A DNA stretch of 64,000 bases from Paenibacillus_AR sp051594765 (lineage in GTDB: Bacteria; Bacillota; Bacilli; Paenibacillales; NBRC-103111). Both the position numbers and the translations under genes were made by a program. Shown one piece after another: positions 14,535 through 23,615 of the stretch. The stretch is taken from positions 62,001 to 126,000 of the forward strand of contig NZ_JBPPGJ010000012.1 of the NCBI RefSeq assembly GCF_051594765.1, in the 5' to 3' direction. The first letter of the stretch is position 1; each line of letters opens with the position of its first letter. The notes under the pieces were generated by a model, which was not told the DNA's origin, searched no databases, and worked only from the letters and a program-made list of their open reading frames with translations.

Positions 14535-15248
14535 TTAAGTAGCCGGTGGTGGTACGTAGATAGGCCTAGCCTCGAGTGCCGCAACCCTTGCCTCCAAGGA
14601 ACTTATAGAAGATACGACGTTAACCCCGTTAAGTTTAACGCCATTAGGAGCAGTTAGGTTCAATGCCTTGCCAGCAGGATCAATGTAAATATCAATATTT
14701 CCACCAGCTGCTACCCATCTTATTCCGGCACCAAAACTAATCGGGTTGATGTATAAGGTATCCCCAATATAAACATCATTGTCGACATTAATACTCGCTC
14801 CTACCGATACATCGCCCTTATAGTCCCCGTTCCCTTCATTGTCCACCGTGAAGACCACTTGACCGCCCTTCATGATGGCGAAACCGCCCTCGTTGATCTT
14901 CACCGTGACGCCAGAAGGATACGCAGCGATGAATCCCGTCTCCCGTAGCGTAATCGTCATTCCAGAGGGGTAGGTGAGCTTTATACCATGCCCATCCAAG
15001 GTAAGCTCTGCGCCTGCTGCCAGAGCCGACTTGATCGTTACCAGGTTAGCTAGCAGCGTCCCCGTGATGATCTTGTCAGCCGTCAGCTCCCGGATGTTCA
15101 ACGTATCAAGAAACCCATTGAGCAGATAGTCTAGATCCTTGTATACCATGGCATTGGTATTTGCCATACGGTTATACGCCTCGCGCAGCTCCTCCAGGGT
15201 TTCATTCCCGCGTAAGGGCGGTATTTTCGGTGACTGCCACAATCCCAC
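14535..15248 (-). CDS. Tail fibre-like protein
   Basis: A 237-residue protein from a GTG with GGAGG 10 nt upstream. An N-terminal helical part (GNETLEELREAYNRMANTNA) is followed by regular beta repeats (ELTLDGHGIKLTYPSGMTI, VTVKINEGGFAIMKGGQVV) like fibre shafts, and a short C-terminal coiled coil (SISSLEARVAALEARP). It probably trimerises and contributes to host recognition. It starts 17 nt after the tail knob gene. No specific family recognised. Confidence 0.55.
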   Translation of the reverse strand: MGLWQSPKIPPLRGNETLEELREAYNRMANTNAMVYKDLDYLLNGFLDTLNIRELTADKIITGTLLANLVTIKSALAAGAELTLDGHGIKLTYPSGMTITLRETGFIAAYPSGVTVKINEGGFAIMKGGQVVFTVDNEGNGDYKGDVSVGASINVDNDVYIGDTLYINPISFGAGIRWVAAGGNIDIYIDPAGKALNLTAPNGVKLNGVNVVSSISSLEARVAALEARPIYVPPPAT

Positions 15249-15264
15249 GATCCATCCACCTCCG

Positions 15265-16698
15265 TCAATAGATTGGCATTTCCTCTTCTTCCCGGGCAAT
15301 CTCGTGAATCGCCATTGGACCGGTTCCTTCCAGCTTTAGCCGGATGTACTTCGCATTGGCTGCCTTGTCCGGCGGAATATAAATGGGTTGGTTCATCAAC
15401 CCGGTCCCCGTTACGCTGCCGGCCGGTTCCCAATCCGCGTCTCCGCTCACAGACTTGCTCAGGAAGACGTTCATCGTGCTGCCGACCGGAAGGTCCACCG
15501 TCACCCACAGCGACAGCCAGAGCAGCACCTGAGACAGCGACGAAGCGGAGAACGCCTTCGAGATCCAGTGCCAAGAGATCGGGATTCCGTTGTCCGTGAT
15601 TCCCCCCATCTTTAGCACCCGTCCCTGTGCGTCGCCGATGTAGAAGCTGTTCCCCATCCTTACGAAGCAGGCCGCCTTAATGTCCTTCCACACGTACCAA
15701 GCAGATACTTCTCGACGAAGATCATATGCCAGGATCGTATCCGGCGCTGCAGCACCAGCTGAAGGGATGGAAGCATAGAACATCTTCCCGTCCGATCCGA
15801 CGCAGGAGAGCGCCCTTGCTGCGGTGTTGGCGACGTCCGAATGGTATTGAATGACCTCCGAAAAATCGCTAGCCGGATCTGTCCCGCCGGCGTACTGGTA
15901 GAGACCCTTGCGATTGTAGAAATGCATGATGCCTTCGATGGTCAGTGCCGCTTTGTTGTTCATCACGCCCACGTCATAGGAGGCCGGCTTCGTCATGAAG
16001 TCCGAGGGGAGATTCCCGAACAACTCCACGATGGAAGACGGGAATCCGATCGTAAGCTTGGATAGGCCCCCGATCAGGGCGTTCGCCTTCTCGCCTGTTG
16101 GCGATTCCAGATCCTTGCCGTATCCCTTGGTTTGATTCGTTGTCGGCGTGGCGAAGACGCTCCATTCGGTCGGGTTGTCCAGCGTGGAGGCCCGCAGCTC
16201 CGTCCCCACGATGCACCAGAGCCGGTTCTGATAGGACGTGATGTAGTTACCGCCGACTGGGGAATCAGCGAGATCAACTACAGATGCCCCGTCGTACCGT
16301 TTGATGCGGTCCACACCATTGGATCCGATCAGATTGATATCGGCCAGGTTGCCCTGGAAGTTCGTGAACGACCATTCCGCCGTCGTGGATAGCCCGCTGA
16401 CCAGCGTGGTCCACGTCCCGTCGCCATTCAGACGTCGCCATGTACCGTCGTTGAAGACCACGTGCATCTGCTGATCCTTCCAAACCCCCATCCCCAGAAC
16501 GCGGGTCCCATACGTCCCAAGAACGGAATAACCCGGCCGCGTACAGACGGCCGGGAATCGGGAAGAGGTCAGGTTCTTCGTGGAGCTGGCAAAGGAGTCC
16601 ATGATAGATAGGGGATCGAATCGATTTTCACCTCGAAATTGCCCTAAGAGTACCGGGGGACGCTGCCGATTTTGCTTCCAATATGCCTTCAATGTCAC
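15265..16698 (-). CDS. Tail tube/knob protein (P22 gp10- or T7 gp12-like), beta-propeller type
   Basis: A 477-residue protein made of short beta blades: WKDQQMHVVFNDGTWRRLNG, SYQNRLWCIVGTELRAST, SFYIGDAQGRVLKMGG. Such repeats are typical of the stabilisation or tubular protein B that closes the short tail of podoviruses. Neighbours are the tailspike upstream and a fibre downstream. The family call is by pattern and place, not by a diagnostic motif. Confidence 0.55.
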   Translation of the reverse strand: MTLKAYWKQNRQRPPVLLGQFRGENRFDPLSIMDSFASSTKNLTSSRFPAVCTRPGYSVLGTYGTRVLGMGVWKDQQMHVVFNDGTWRRLNGDGTWTTLVSGLSTTAEWSFTNFQGNLADINLIGSNGVDRIKRYDGASVVDLADSPVGGNYITSYQNRLWCIVGTELRASTLDNPTEWSVFATPTTNQTKGYGKDLESPTGEKANALIGGLSKLTIGFPSSIVELFGNLPSDFMTKPASYDVGVMNNKAALTIEGIMHFYNRKGLYQYAGGTDPASDFSEVIQYHSDVANTAARALSCVGSDGKMFYASIPSAGAAAPDTILAYDLRREVSAWYVWKDIKAACFVRMGNSFYIGDAQGRVLKMGGITDNGIPISWHWISKAFSASSLSQVLLWLSLWVTVDLPVGSTMNVFLSKSVSGDADWEPAGSVTGTGLMNQPIYIPPDKAANAKYIRLKLEGTGPMAIHEIAREEEEMPIY

Positions 16699-16708
16699 TC
16701 ACCCCCAA

Positions 16709-18211
16709 TTATATAAAGAGGTTGTTGGCAACCACTCTATTAGTTCCGCTGTCGAACAGAACAAAGTTGGCAATGGTTGGCGTAATCTGCGCCACGTTCC
16801 CGATGATGGAGTATTTGTCTGCCTCGTAGCAGTTGATCCAGAAGTTGCCGCCTGCAGGGATCACATTGTCCAGGTCCATGAAGTGGCAGTTTGCGACCTG
16901 CACATACGATCCGGGCTTCATGACGTTGACCCGTACTCCATCAAAGATGCAATTAACAATCTTTACGTACTCGCCGAAGAACGGAGCATTTCGCAGATTG
17001 TACCCGGTTGCGGATCCTTTGAAGGTTACCCCATCAAAAGTGATTGATCCAAATGCGTTATTAGTAAAGGCAAAGAAATTATCCGCCCCTAGAGTTGAGG
17101 ATAGGTTAAAAGTGCCCCCCCGAAATTTCACTCGTTTTCCGGCTCCTCCAATATAGGCCAGTTGAGCAGCTGAAACGGTTTGCATCGTAAGGCTCAACTC
17201 TACATCCGCGACGCTCTCGACATATACTGGCGTGCCGGAGTTCGTGTTGACGGTACCTTGAATGGTAATGGATTTGGTTGATCCGGCTATAGGGTCCGAC
17301 TGCGATAATTTTATACCATGACCTGTCCCGGTTTGTTCGATATACAGTGAATTGGCGTTCACATAACTGCAATCTACAACCAGCATTCCGCTCCCAGGTC
17401 CGTTAATGATCGCTTGGCAGTTGGTCATGGTGATGTTTCCATTAATCATGCGCGGAGTTGCCTCGGACTGCTCTTTGCCAACGAATTGAAAGGCACCGGA
17501 TAGGTAGGAACCCAGTGCAATACAGCCCTGCAGAGCTACGTTTCGGCCGCGCCCCCAAACAAGGAAACCCGTTTGAGAAGGGCTACTAGTCCGCGATGCA
17601 TCTCCGCGGGCGATACAGTTCGAAATTACTACTTTCCGGCCGGAGTAGATCTCATAACAGTCCCGTGCCGACACGTCGCAGTTCGTAATAAAGCCCTCTC
17701 CGGCCACGTCATTACCAGCCGGAACGGTGGCGGGTGCTACGATATCTTCAAACACCCATATCCCGTAATCATACCCGTTGCGGATGGTGACTTTATCGAT
17801 AACGAATCCTTTATTCAGCACCGCAATCCCGTTCAGTGTGGTCTTGCCGTTCAAATCTAAAGTTAGACCGATGACTCGGGAATTGGTGCCGATGAGCTGG
17901 ATAGCCCCCTTCGATGGTGCAGCTACGCCGTTTGCCCACTTAAGAATGGCCGAAGAATCGCCATAGAGCGTTACGTTTGAAGGCACACTTAAGGCCCGAG
18001 TGAGTTTATACGTCCGCCCTCCTGGAAACCAAACAATGCCCCCACCATTTTCGCTTGCAGCATCGATAGCCGACTGGATCGCGGTGGTATCATCTTTGAT
18101 TCCATTACCATAAGCGTTATACGCGATGACGTTGAAGATAATGAATCCCCAGGTCCGGACATTAATCAGGGCGTTCAAAATTTGTTCTGCAATTTGCTCT
18201 GACTTATTCAT
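16709..18211 (-). CDS. Tailspike with pectate-lyase-like right-handed beta-helix
   Basis: A 500-residue protein. After a short N-terminal attachment part comes the typical opening of phage pectate-lyase-superfamily spikes (NGIKDDTTAIQSAIDAASEN, GGGIVWFPGGRTY), then many parallel beta-helix turns (VIGLTLDLNGKTTLNGIAVL, ITMTNCQAIINGPGSG). Such spikes bind and often cut host polysaccharide. The substrate is unknown; Paenibacillus capsule or exopolysaccharide is a reasonable guess. It overlaps no neighbour and follows the connector gene by 4 nt. Confidence 0.78.
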   Translation of the reverse strand: MNKSEQIAEQILNALINVRTWGFIIFNVIAYNAYGNGIKDDTTAIQSAIDAASENGGGIVWFPGGRTYKLTRALSVPSNVTLYGDSSAILKWANGVAAPSKGAIQLIGTNSRVIGLTLDLNGKTTLNGIAVLNKGFVIDKVTIRNGYDYGIWVFEDIVAPATVPAGNDVAGEGFITNCDVSARDCYEIYSGRKVVISNCIARGDASRTSSPSQTGFLVWGRGRNVALQGCIALGSYLSGAFQFVGKEQSEATPRMINGNITMTNCQAIINGPGSGMLVVDCSYVNANSLYIEQTGTGHGIKLSQSDPIAGSTKSITIQGTVNTNSGTPVYVESVADVELSLTMQTVSAAQLAYIGGAGKRVKFRGGTFNLSSTLGADNFFAFTNNAFGSITFDGVTFKGSATGYNLRNAPFFGEYVKIVNCIFDGVRVNVMKPGSYVQVANCHFMDLDNVIPAGGNFWINCYEADKYSIIGNVAQITPTIANFVLFDSGTNRVVANNLFI

Positions 18212-18215
18212 ACCA

Positions 18216-18791
18216 TCATTCCACCCTCATCGGGGGCAGCTCCGGCTCTGGATTCGCCCTCCGGTAATCAAGTAGCAGTGCGTTGTACTGGCCGATGTAT
18301 CCGTTCGCCCAGTCCGTTTTCTTGGCGATTTCAGATAGGTCCTTTGCCAACCCAAAAACATGAAGCATATGAAAATCTGCGTCGAAGCCAGGAGATGAAT
18401 CCAAGTCCGCCTCCGTGTAGATCTTCGGCTCCTCATAATGGAACATCAAGATCCCGCCGGCCACGTCGTTCTCCGGCGTCGGATATAAGCCCAGTGCATT
18501 CCCCATTGTGTACAAATACGGCGGCGCCACGGTGTCGTCGTTAATGTCCTCGTAGTTGTAACGACGCCCGGCCACTACCACACTGATGATCTTTGATTTG
18601 CTGAAGGTCAGCGGATAAAGAAACTGCCCGGCCATAATATCCATAGTCGTTGCAGCCTTGTTCTTGAATACCGTGCGATAAAGCTCTCGTTCCCTAGAAT
18701 TGAGCTTCCTCAGCTTCGAGGCCACGCTGAGACCATTCGGCACTCGTTCATCAGCTTCCGCAAAAATCTCTCGTATGGTTAATCCGGCCAC
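18216..18791 (-). CDS. Head-tail connector/adaptor protein (tail tubular A-like)
   Basis: A 191-residue protein (MAGLTIREIFAEADERVPNG...). The pattern IISVVVAGRRYNYEDINDD, YLYTMGNALGLYPTPENDVA and MLHVFGLAKDLSEIAKKTDW matches short-tail adaptor proteins (P22 gp4 / T7 gp11 type) that dock to the portal ring. It sits between an esterase gene and the tailspike. Medium confidence, from sequence style and gene order. Confidence 0.6.
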   Translation of the reverse strand: MAGLTIREIFAEADERVPNGLSVASKLRKLNSRERELYRTVFKNKAATTMDIMAGQFLYPLTFSKSKIISVVVAGRRYNYEDINDDTVAPPYLYTMGNALGLYPTPENDVAGGILMFHYEEPKIYTEADLDSSPGFDADFHMLHVFGLAKDLSEIAKKTDWANGYIGQYNALLLDYRRANPEPELPPMRVE

Positions 18792-18814
18792 AACGAATCC
18801 CCCCTTTCAATGCA

Positions 18815-18840
18815 AATAGCCCCGGATCGGCTCCGGGGCT
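18815..18840 (-). terminator. Strong GC hairpin between esterase and connector genes
   Basis: GCCCCGGA pairs perfectly with TCCGGGGC around a 5-nt loop, with only a weak T-run after it (TATTTG). It lies beyond the stop of the 544-residue esterase gene and may be a leaky terminator or an RNA processing/stability element. Confidence 0.5.
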
Positions 18841-18854
18841 TGATGCGATATCCA

Positions 18855-20489
18855 TTACCTTAAAGAGCTCATAAACCCAACAATGGTGTCCGCAATGAGC
18901 TGCTTAGCCTTTGTGCTGTACGGGTGGAGATTGTCTTTCATCCAGATTTGAGTCATGGTCAGCGTCTGTGTCGGACCTCCGCTCTCAATCCAGTTTCCCG
19001 AAGCGTCCCAATAACCCGTAGTCTGAACCGTCTTCTGTGACCATCCCAGCTTCTCCCACAACTTCAGGAAGGGGAAGTTCCACTGGTCCGCAAGGATTTG
19101 TTGGGCCTCGCTGATCTGCGTCTTCCCGGGGTACTGATTCTCATAGTGTCCTACGAACAGGATGCGGGCCCGAGGATTGTCCTTTAAAATCAGGTCGATC
19201 AGAAAGTTCATAGCTCCGATGAAGTAGGTGCGATCTTTCTGATCAGTTGGGCTGACCTTCAATTCGTCCTTGGTTGCGTTCCAAAACCAATTGTCGTTAT
19301 GTCCGTGATCAAACACATACAAGTCGGCCCGTTTGCCCTCGCCTAAATGGTTCGCAACGAGTTTATTTTCGTAGCTACAATTGCGAATCTTCGTCATTTC
19401 CGTTTCGGACAAGGTAGTGGGGGGGCTGCCGGTTAGCTTGGTTTTCCACGTGTCCCAATTGGTGATGAGTTCTTCCTTCTCCGCAAGCGTCTGCGATAAC
19501 GAGTAAGCCACGTTTTGCCACACAGCGCCAGTCCAACCAAGAGGATCGCCAGAAGTAATATTGCCATGGCAACCTGCACGCGCTGGGCTTGACCCGACGG
19601 CTACATTGTACATATTTGCCCCTAGTGCTGTTCCAACGATTTGCGGATATCCTGATTCCGGTATTGATGTGCCAAACCAGACAATCTTCTTCCCGGACCA
19701 GTAATTGCCTACTTGCCCTTCGGCCATAGATTTAACTTTGCTTGGCAGATCAACAGACTTTTGCAACTTTATAGCAGTATTGGATACACCACTAATCGCT
19801 ATCGAATACGCTCCACTTGGGACGGTGAACTCATAATCCACGTAATTCGTTTCTTGGCTGTTCGAGCCGCTATTTAGAAAGCTCAAATATGCGTCAGCGC
19901 TTGTATAGAACAGCGCCATAGCCGTGCTATCGCCCGCTACTTTAACGGTAACACGGTAACGTTCGCCGGGACTACAAGGTACCTTTATGCTATGCCACCC
20001 TGGTACATTGGTGGTCAATGCGCCTGTTCCCTTCATGTAAAATCCTGTTACCGTTGTTGCACTGACCGTTTCAAAGAATCGGGTGAGATTCTTAACGTTG
20101 TCGATTTTGCTGGATAGACTTTCGAAACGCTCCAGCCTAATCGGTGAAAAGGCATTGCCGCTAATCGCTACAGAATACGCGCCATTCGGTACGGTGAATT
20201 CGTAGTCTGTGTATTGGATTGTTGACCCATTTGCCCCACGGTTTAAATAACTCAAATACCCACCGTTTGCATTGAAGAAAACCGCCATTGCTGTCGAATC
20301 CCCGGCCACCTTCACGGTTACACGTAACTTGTCACCCGGATTGCATTTGACCTTAATGGACTGCCACCCCACCGGACTATTTGTGAATGCACCTGTTGTA
20401 CTCACGTAATATCCGGATTCGATTGTGTAGTCCATTTTTTCGTATCCCGGGTACATCATGCCATAAGCCGCTTTTCCGAAATCAGGCAT
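18855..20489 (-). CDS. Virion SGNH/GDSL hydrolase with two duplicated binding domains
   Basis: A 544-residue protein. Residues about 20-245 hold two copies of a beta domain, each with PGD/PGE-R-V-TVKVAGDSTAMA, then YLS-LN and YEFTVP-GAYS-AISG; these look like carbohydrate-binding modules made by internal duplication. A C-terminal SGNH hydrolase follows: block I IVWFGTSIPESG (Ser nucleophile), block III FDHGHND, and the catalytic Asp/His near the end in KDNLHPYS. It probably de-esterifies surface polysaccharide during adsorption. Its place between capsid and connector genes is unusual for a receptor-binding enzyme. Start overlaps the previous stop. Confidence 0.78.
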   Translation of the reverse strand: MPDFGKAAYGMMYPGYEKMDYTIESGYYVSTTGAFTNSPVGWQSIKVKCNPGDKLRVTVKVAGDSTAMAVFFNANGGYLSYLNRGANGSTIQYTDYEFTVPNGAYSVAISGNAFSPIRLERFESLSSKIDNVKNLTRFFETVSATTVTGFYMKGTGALTTNVPGWHSIKVPCSPGERYRVTVKVAGDSTAMALFYTSADAYLSFLNSGSNSQETNYVDYEFTVPSGAYSIAISGVSNTAIKLQKSVDLPSKVKSMAEGQVGNYWSGKKIVWFGTSIPESGYPQIVGTALGANMYNVAVGSSPARAGCHGNITSGDPLGWTGAVWQNVAYSLSQTLAEKEELITNWDTWKTKLTGSPPTTLSETEMTKIRNCSYENKLVANHLGEGKRADLYVFDHGHNDNWFWNATKDELKVSPTDQKDRTYFIGAMNFLIDLILKDNPRARILFVGHYENQYPGKTQISEAQQILADQWNFPFLKLWEKLGWSQKTVQTTGYWDASGNWIESGGPTQTLTMTQIWMKDNLHPYSTKAKQLIADTIVGFMSSLR

Positions 20490-20839
20490 TATTGACCAAG
20501 CCCCCCGTCAACGGTGATGTTCCCGCCCGTGACCGCAATGAGATTAGCTCTGATGCCCATCATTTTTGGAACTGATACGCTGTAGAGACCTTTTGCTGTA
20601 ATGTCCGTTCCGATAAATGTCTCGTTCACTTCATCCCATATTTTCTTGGTAAAAGCCGTCCCTGATGGTCCGACAGCTTCGATCCGAAGCGTGAATGAAG
20701 TAGCGGTGCCACTCACCTCGAAGACGTATTCCTTATTACCGCTCACGAGCTTCGGCATTCCCGTGCCGGATTCTGTTGCAGCATCAAGCAGTTTAACATT
20801 ACTCCCAGCTAATTCAACAGGCTGCGGATCCATCGCCAT
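20489..20839 (-). CDS. Small beta-rich virion protein
   Basis: A 116-residue protein (MAMDPQPVELAGSNVKLLDA...) predicted to be mostly beta strand, ending ITVDGGLGQ. It lies between the capsid block and the SGNH esterase, and its stop overlaps the esterase start. It could be a capsid decoration protein or an adaptor for the esterase. No family recognised. Confidence 0.5.
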   Translation of the reverse strand: MAMDPQPVELAGSNVKLLDAATESGTGMPKLVSGNKEYVFEVSGTATSFTLRIEAVGPSGTAFTKKIWDEVNETFIGTDITAKGLYSVSVPKMMGIRANLIAVTGGNITVDGGLGQ

Positions 20840-20869
20840 CTCTCTTCCGCTCCCTCCCTGAAAATATGG

Positions 20870-20899
20870 AAAAAGGCAGGACTCGAGTTGAGCCCTGCC
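20870..20899 (-). terminator. Terminator downstream of the capsid genes
   Basis: On the minus strand GGCAGGGCTC pairs with GAGTCCTGCC (one internal mismatch), followed by TTTTTC. It lies 12 nt beyond the 82-residue gene after the major capsid protein and would make capsid mRNA more abundant than distal genes. Confidence 0.8.
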
Positions 20900-20910
20900 A
20901 CGTTGGTTGT

Positions 20911-21159
20911 TTATTCTGCTGCTGCAGGTGCCGGATCAGTCACTTTGGTATCCGAACCATTCAGCTCTACGATGGAATTTCCGAAGAGCCGGTGTTTTCG
21001 GATGTACTCGATTTCCTTCTTGTCATTGGTCTCGTATTCGCCGTTATAGAAGCAGATCCGCTCCCCGGGAACCGGGATCACGATACCATCCAACACCTGC
21101 TGCCGCGCCGGCTTCATGGTCAGGATCTGGTTCGGGCATTTCGAATTAAACTTTGCCAT
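20911..21159 (-). CDS. Small protein downstream of the major capsid gene
   Basis: Eighty-two residues from MAKFNSKCPNQILTMKPARQ; the ATG at 21159 has AAGGAGG 9 nt upstream, better than an ATG 9 nt earlier. It contains IPVPGERICFYNGEYETNDK and KEIEYIRKHRLFG, and ends with an Ala-rich tail. Small proteins in this place often form part of the head or head completion. No family named. Confidence 0.55.
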   Translation of the reverse strand: MAKFNSKCPNQILTMKPARQQVLDGIVIPVPGERICFYNGEYETNDKKEIEYIRKHRLFGNSIVELNGSDTKVTDPAPAAAE

Positions 21160-21186
21160 TATGTTCATCCTCCTTGGTTATTGTAA

Positions 21187-22332
21187 TTAGGACGTCACGC
21201 CAGTGATGACAGCGTGGGTGTCCGGCTGGCGGACTTCCAGGGCGGCCTCGGTGATGTACTGATCCATACGCTTGTCTGCGTCGTTGGCTTGAATATTGGT
21301 CTCCAGCTCAGTGTCACGAAGCGGACGGTACCTGACGTTGGCCGGATCTACAACGATGCCGTAACCGCCGTATACCGCACCTTCCAGAACCGTCGAGCAG
21401 TTCATGATGTGGAAGGTCCCGTGCGGAGTCTCGTATTCGAAGATCTTCAGGCCGAATTTACGGGCGTCCTGGTTAATTTGCAGCTTACCCATGGCCCACT
21501 CATTGATGACAGAAAGCAGACGAGAAGAACTGAGCAGCAACTTGTCCTTGGAACCGTACTTGAAGACGGCCTCGGAGATGTTGTTGTCAAACTCCGAACG
21601 GGTTGTAGCCCCGCCTGCATCGTAGTTGTTCTTCGTCAGGAAGGACAGCAACCCGCCGGTGGAACGCTTCGGTGCCCCGCCGGTGGTATCTTCCTTACGT
21701 TCGCCCAGCAGCAGGGACCGCTCGATGTCGATCTTATGCATCTTGCCGGCCTTCATTTGCTGGTAGGACAGATCAGAACCGCCGTACATCTTCGTAGCCT
21801 TCTGGGTGTTGGTCACGCCGAACGGCGTCTTCCAGATCTGTGTGTAGTTATATTTCGGCACTTCCTTGGTGCTCTTAATGATCCGGGTTCCGGATCCCTC
21901 CTCATTGACGTTACCGATGATGACAAGCGGATCGTTGTCCACCAGAGCAGCAGCGGCAGTTACGCCAAACCCACGCGTTACGGTCAGCGTATTCGTATTT
22001 ACGCCAGTTACCAACATGACCTCGCCGGTGCGCGGCACCTTCACGATATCCAAGGGGCTGAAGTAGTCGCCGTTATCTACCACGATGGATGTGATGTTGT
22101 TGGCGTATCCAGCTGCGTTATTGATGGCATCCCAGCGGGCCAGAAGATCATCTTCCAACCATTCGATCTTATAGCTGTTGGCCTTCTGCTTGTCCTTTTG
22201 AGCAAATTTCAGGAATGCGAAGAACATCGTTTCGTTCGGTTCGAGGAGGGAAATCCTCTCCGACATATCGACAATAATTTTTTTCTGCTCGATATTCGCC
22301 GTATCGCGAGTACCTGTCACTTGGTTACCCAT
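21187..22332 (-). CDS. Major capsid protein, SU10/DUF5309 type
   Basis: A 381-residue protein (MGNQVTGTRDTANIEQKKII...) with RISLLEPNETMFFAFLKFAQ, VVDNGDYFSPLDIVKVPRTG, the KTPFGVTNTQKATKMYGGSD segment and RSTGGLLSFLTKNNYDAGGA. These fit the DUF5309/SU10-like HK97-fold capsid family seen in podoviruses. It forms the procapsid shell with the scaffold encoded just upstream. The antisense strand is open for 374 codons here, which is a codon-use shadow. Confidence 0.8.
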   Translation of the reverse strand: MGNQVTGTRDTANIEQKKIIVDMSERISLLEPNETMFFAFLKFAQKDKQKANSYKIEWLEDDLLARWDAINNAAGYANNITSIVVDNGDYFSPLDIVKVPRTGEVMLVTGVNTNTLTVTRGFGVTAAAALVDNDPLVIIGNVNEEGSGTRIIKSTKEVPKYNYTQIWKTPFGVTNTQKATKMYGGSDLSYQQMKAGKMHKIDIERSLLLGERKEDTTGGAPKRSTGGLLSFLTKNNYDAGGATTRSEFDNNISEAVFKYGSKDKLLLSSSRLLSVINEWAMGKLQINQDARKFGLKIFEYETPHGTFHIMNCSTVLEGAVYGGYGIVVDPANVRYRPLRDTELETNIQANDADKRMDQYITEAALEVRQPDTHAVITGVTS

Positions 22333-22358
22333 TTATGAACACTTCCTTTTCAGATAAA

Positions 22359-23258
22359 TTATGAGCCGAAGATACCGCCGCCGCGGCCTGCTTTCACAAT
22401 GGAGTCGCCAATCTCGTCGGCTACGCTCTTTGCTTGCGGCGCTGCGGGCTTCCGCGATCCTGCAGGAGCACCAAGCCCTTGCTTCCTACGCCGGGCCTCC
22501 TCGGCCTCCTGACGGCCTTTCTGCTTGGCTTTCTGGAATACCTTGGCCTTGCTGTCTCCGAATAACTCCTGGGCGGCCAGACGAAGCAGACGCGGCGAGG
22601 GATTGTTGGCGAGACCCGGATTGCCGAAGTCCTGCTCCGCAATCTCCTGCACCTTCTCCATGAGCTGCTGCATGCCTTCCGGCGTTCCGATTTGGCGGTA
22701 ATCCTTCGCCACCGATTCGATGTTGCGGGATAGCTGTTCGGTCTGGCGGTCCTCCATGAGCGGGGACACTGACTGCTGTACCAACTGTGTTGCGGATTGC
22801 TGGATCAGATATTGCAGGGTCCCCATCGGGTTCTCCCTGAAGTTGTTCCAAAAGACCTGATTCAGGTCCTGAGCTCCTTGTCCGTCAGCCGGTTGCTGCT
22901 GTTGACCTGCGGATGGTTGTCCGGGCTGTCCGGCGGGTTGTTGCTGTCGGGATTGAGTGAACGTCTTGCGCAGCTCCTTGTACGATTTCGCAAGGTCTGC
23001 GGCTGATTTGAATCCGAGGGCCGCGACGGGATCTTCTTCGCCTTGTCCGTCAGCCGGGGGCTCTCCATCGCCATCATCGTCGGAATCATCATCTTCATCA
23101 GCGGAATCGTCGTATTCGCCTTCCGCGCCTTCATCGCCATCCAGATCAGTGTCCTGGTCGTCGATCTCTTCGCCTTCGGGTGCTCCGGCCTCCAGCTCTT
23201 CTTGTCCTTCCGGGGATTCGCCAAAGGTTGTCGAAACGTCTCCGAATATGCTTCCCAT
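22359..23258 (-). CDS. Capsid scaffolding protein
   Basis: A 299-residue protein with a very acidic N-terminal third (runs of Asp/Glu), a Gln/Pro/Gly-rich middle and a helical, basic C-terminus (KVFQKAKQKGRQEAEEARRR), ending with a short IFGS tail. This charge layout and its place directly before the capsid gene are typical of scaffolding proteins of short-tailed phages, whose basic C-terminal helix binds the coat. The ATG at 23258 has AAGGAGG 8 nt upstream. Confidence 0.75.
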   Translation of the reverse strand: MGSIFGDVSTTFGESPEGQEELEAGAPEGEEIDDQDTDLDGDEGAEGEYDDSADEDDDSDDDGDGEPPADGQGEEDPVAALGFKSAADLAKSYKELRKTFTQSRQQQPAGQPGQPSAGQQQQPADGQGAQDLNQVFWNNFRENPMGTLQYLIQQSATQLVQQSVSPLMEDRQTEQLSRNIESVAKDYRQIGTPEGMQQLMEKVQEIAEQDFGNPGLANNPSPRLLRLAAQELFGDSKAKVFQKAKQKGRQEAEEARRRKQGLGAPAGSRKPAAPQAKSVADEIGDSIVKAGRGGGIFGS

Positions 23259-23288
23259 GGGTGTTGCCTCCTTCAATTTGTGGTATAT

Positions 23289-23311
23289 GAAAAGGCCCTC
23301 GAGGGGGCCAG
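23289..23311 (-). terminator. Hairpin upstream of the scaffold gene
   Basis: On the minus strand GGCCC pairs with GGGCC around CCTCGA, followed by TTTTC. It lies just past the stop of 23325-23615. Moderate terminator. Confidence 0.5.
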
Positions 23312-23324
23312 ACCACCTAAGTGG

Positions 23325-23615
23325 TTACTTATTAGCCAATCGCTCAATGGTCAAATAAACTCGGGCAATTTCCCGCAGTCTTTCAACTTCCTTCAGGAAG
23401 TCTTCCGACGAGTAGATTTCAGAGTTGGCGTATTCACCAACCTTGAATAACTGGTCCGCTACCGCCTTTTGGATCTTCTTCATGTCCACTGCTTGCACGA
23501 ATATAGATGCATCTTCGAAATATATAGAATTGTCTTCGTATGGGACTTTGGCGAAAGCAGCTTCGCAGGAAACGGGTCCATTATGATACTGATTCAAGAA
23601 ATTAGGCATTTTCAT
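23325..23615 (-). CDS. Unknown small protein between portal and scaffold genes
   Basis: Ninety-six residues (MKMPNFLNQYHNGPVSCEAA...), with an acidic aromatic middle (VPYEDNSIYFEDASIF) and a helical C-terminus. A start at the third residue is also possible. It overlaps the previous gene by 14 nt. Base composition is more AT-rich than its neighbours. No family recognised. Confidence 0.5.
   Translation of the reverse strand: MKMPNFLNQYHNGPVSCEAAFAKVPYEDNSIYFEDASIFVQAVDMKKIQKAVADQLFKVGEYANSEIYSSEDFLKEVERLREIARVYLTIERLANK

Noticed and set aside
21214..22338. 374-codon plus-strand frame opposite the major capsid gene
   Set aside because: No recognisable protein features, while the minus strand encodes a capsid-type protein in a consistent late operon.
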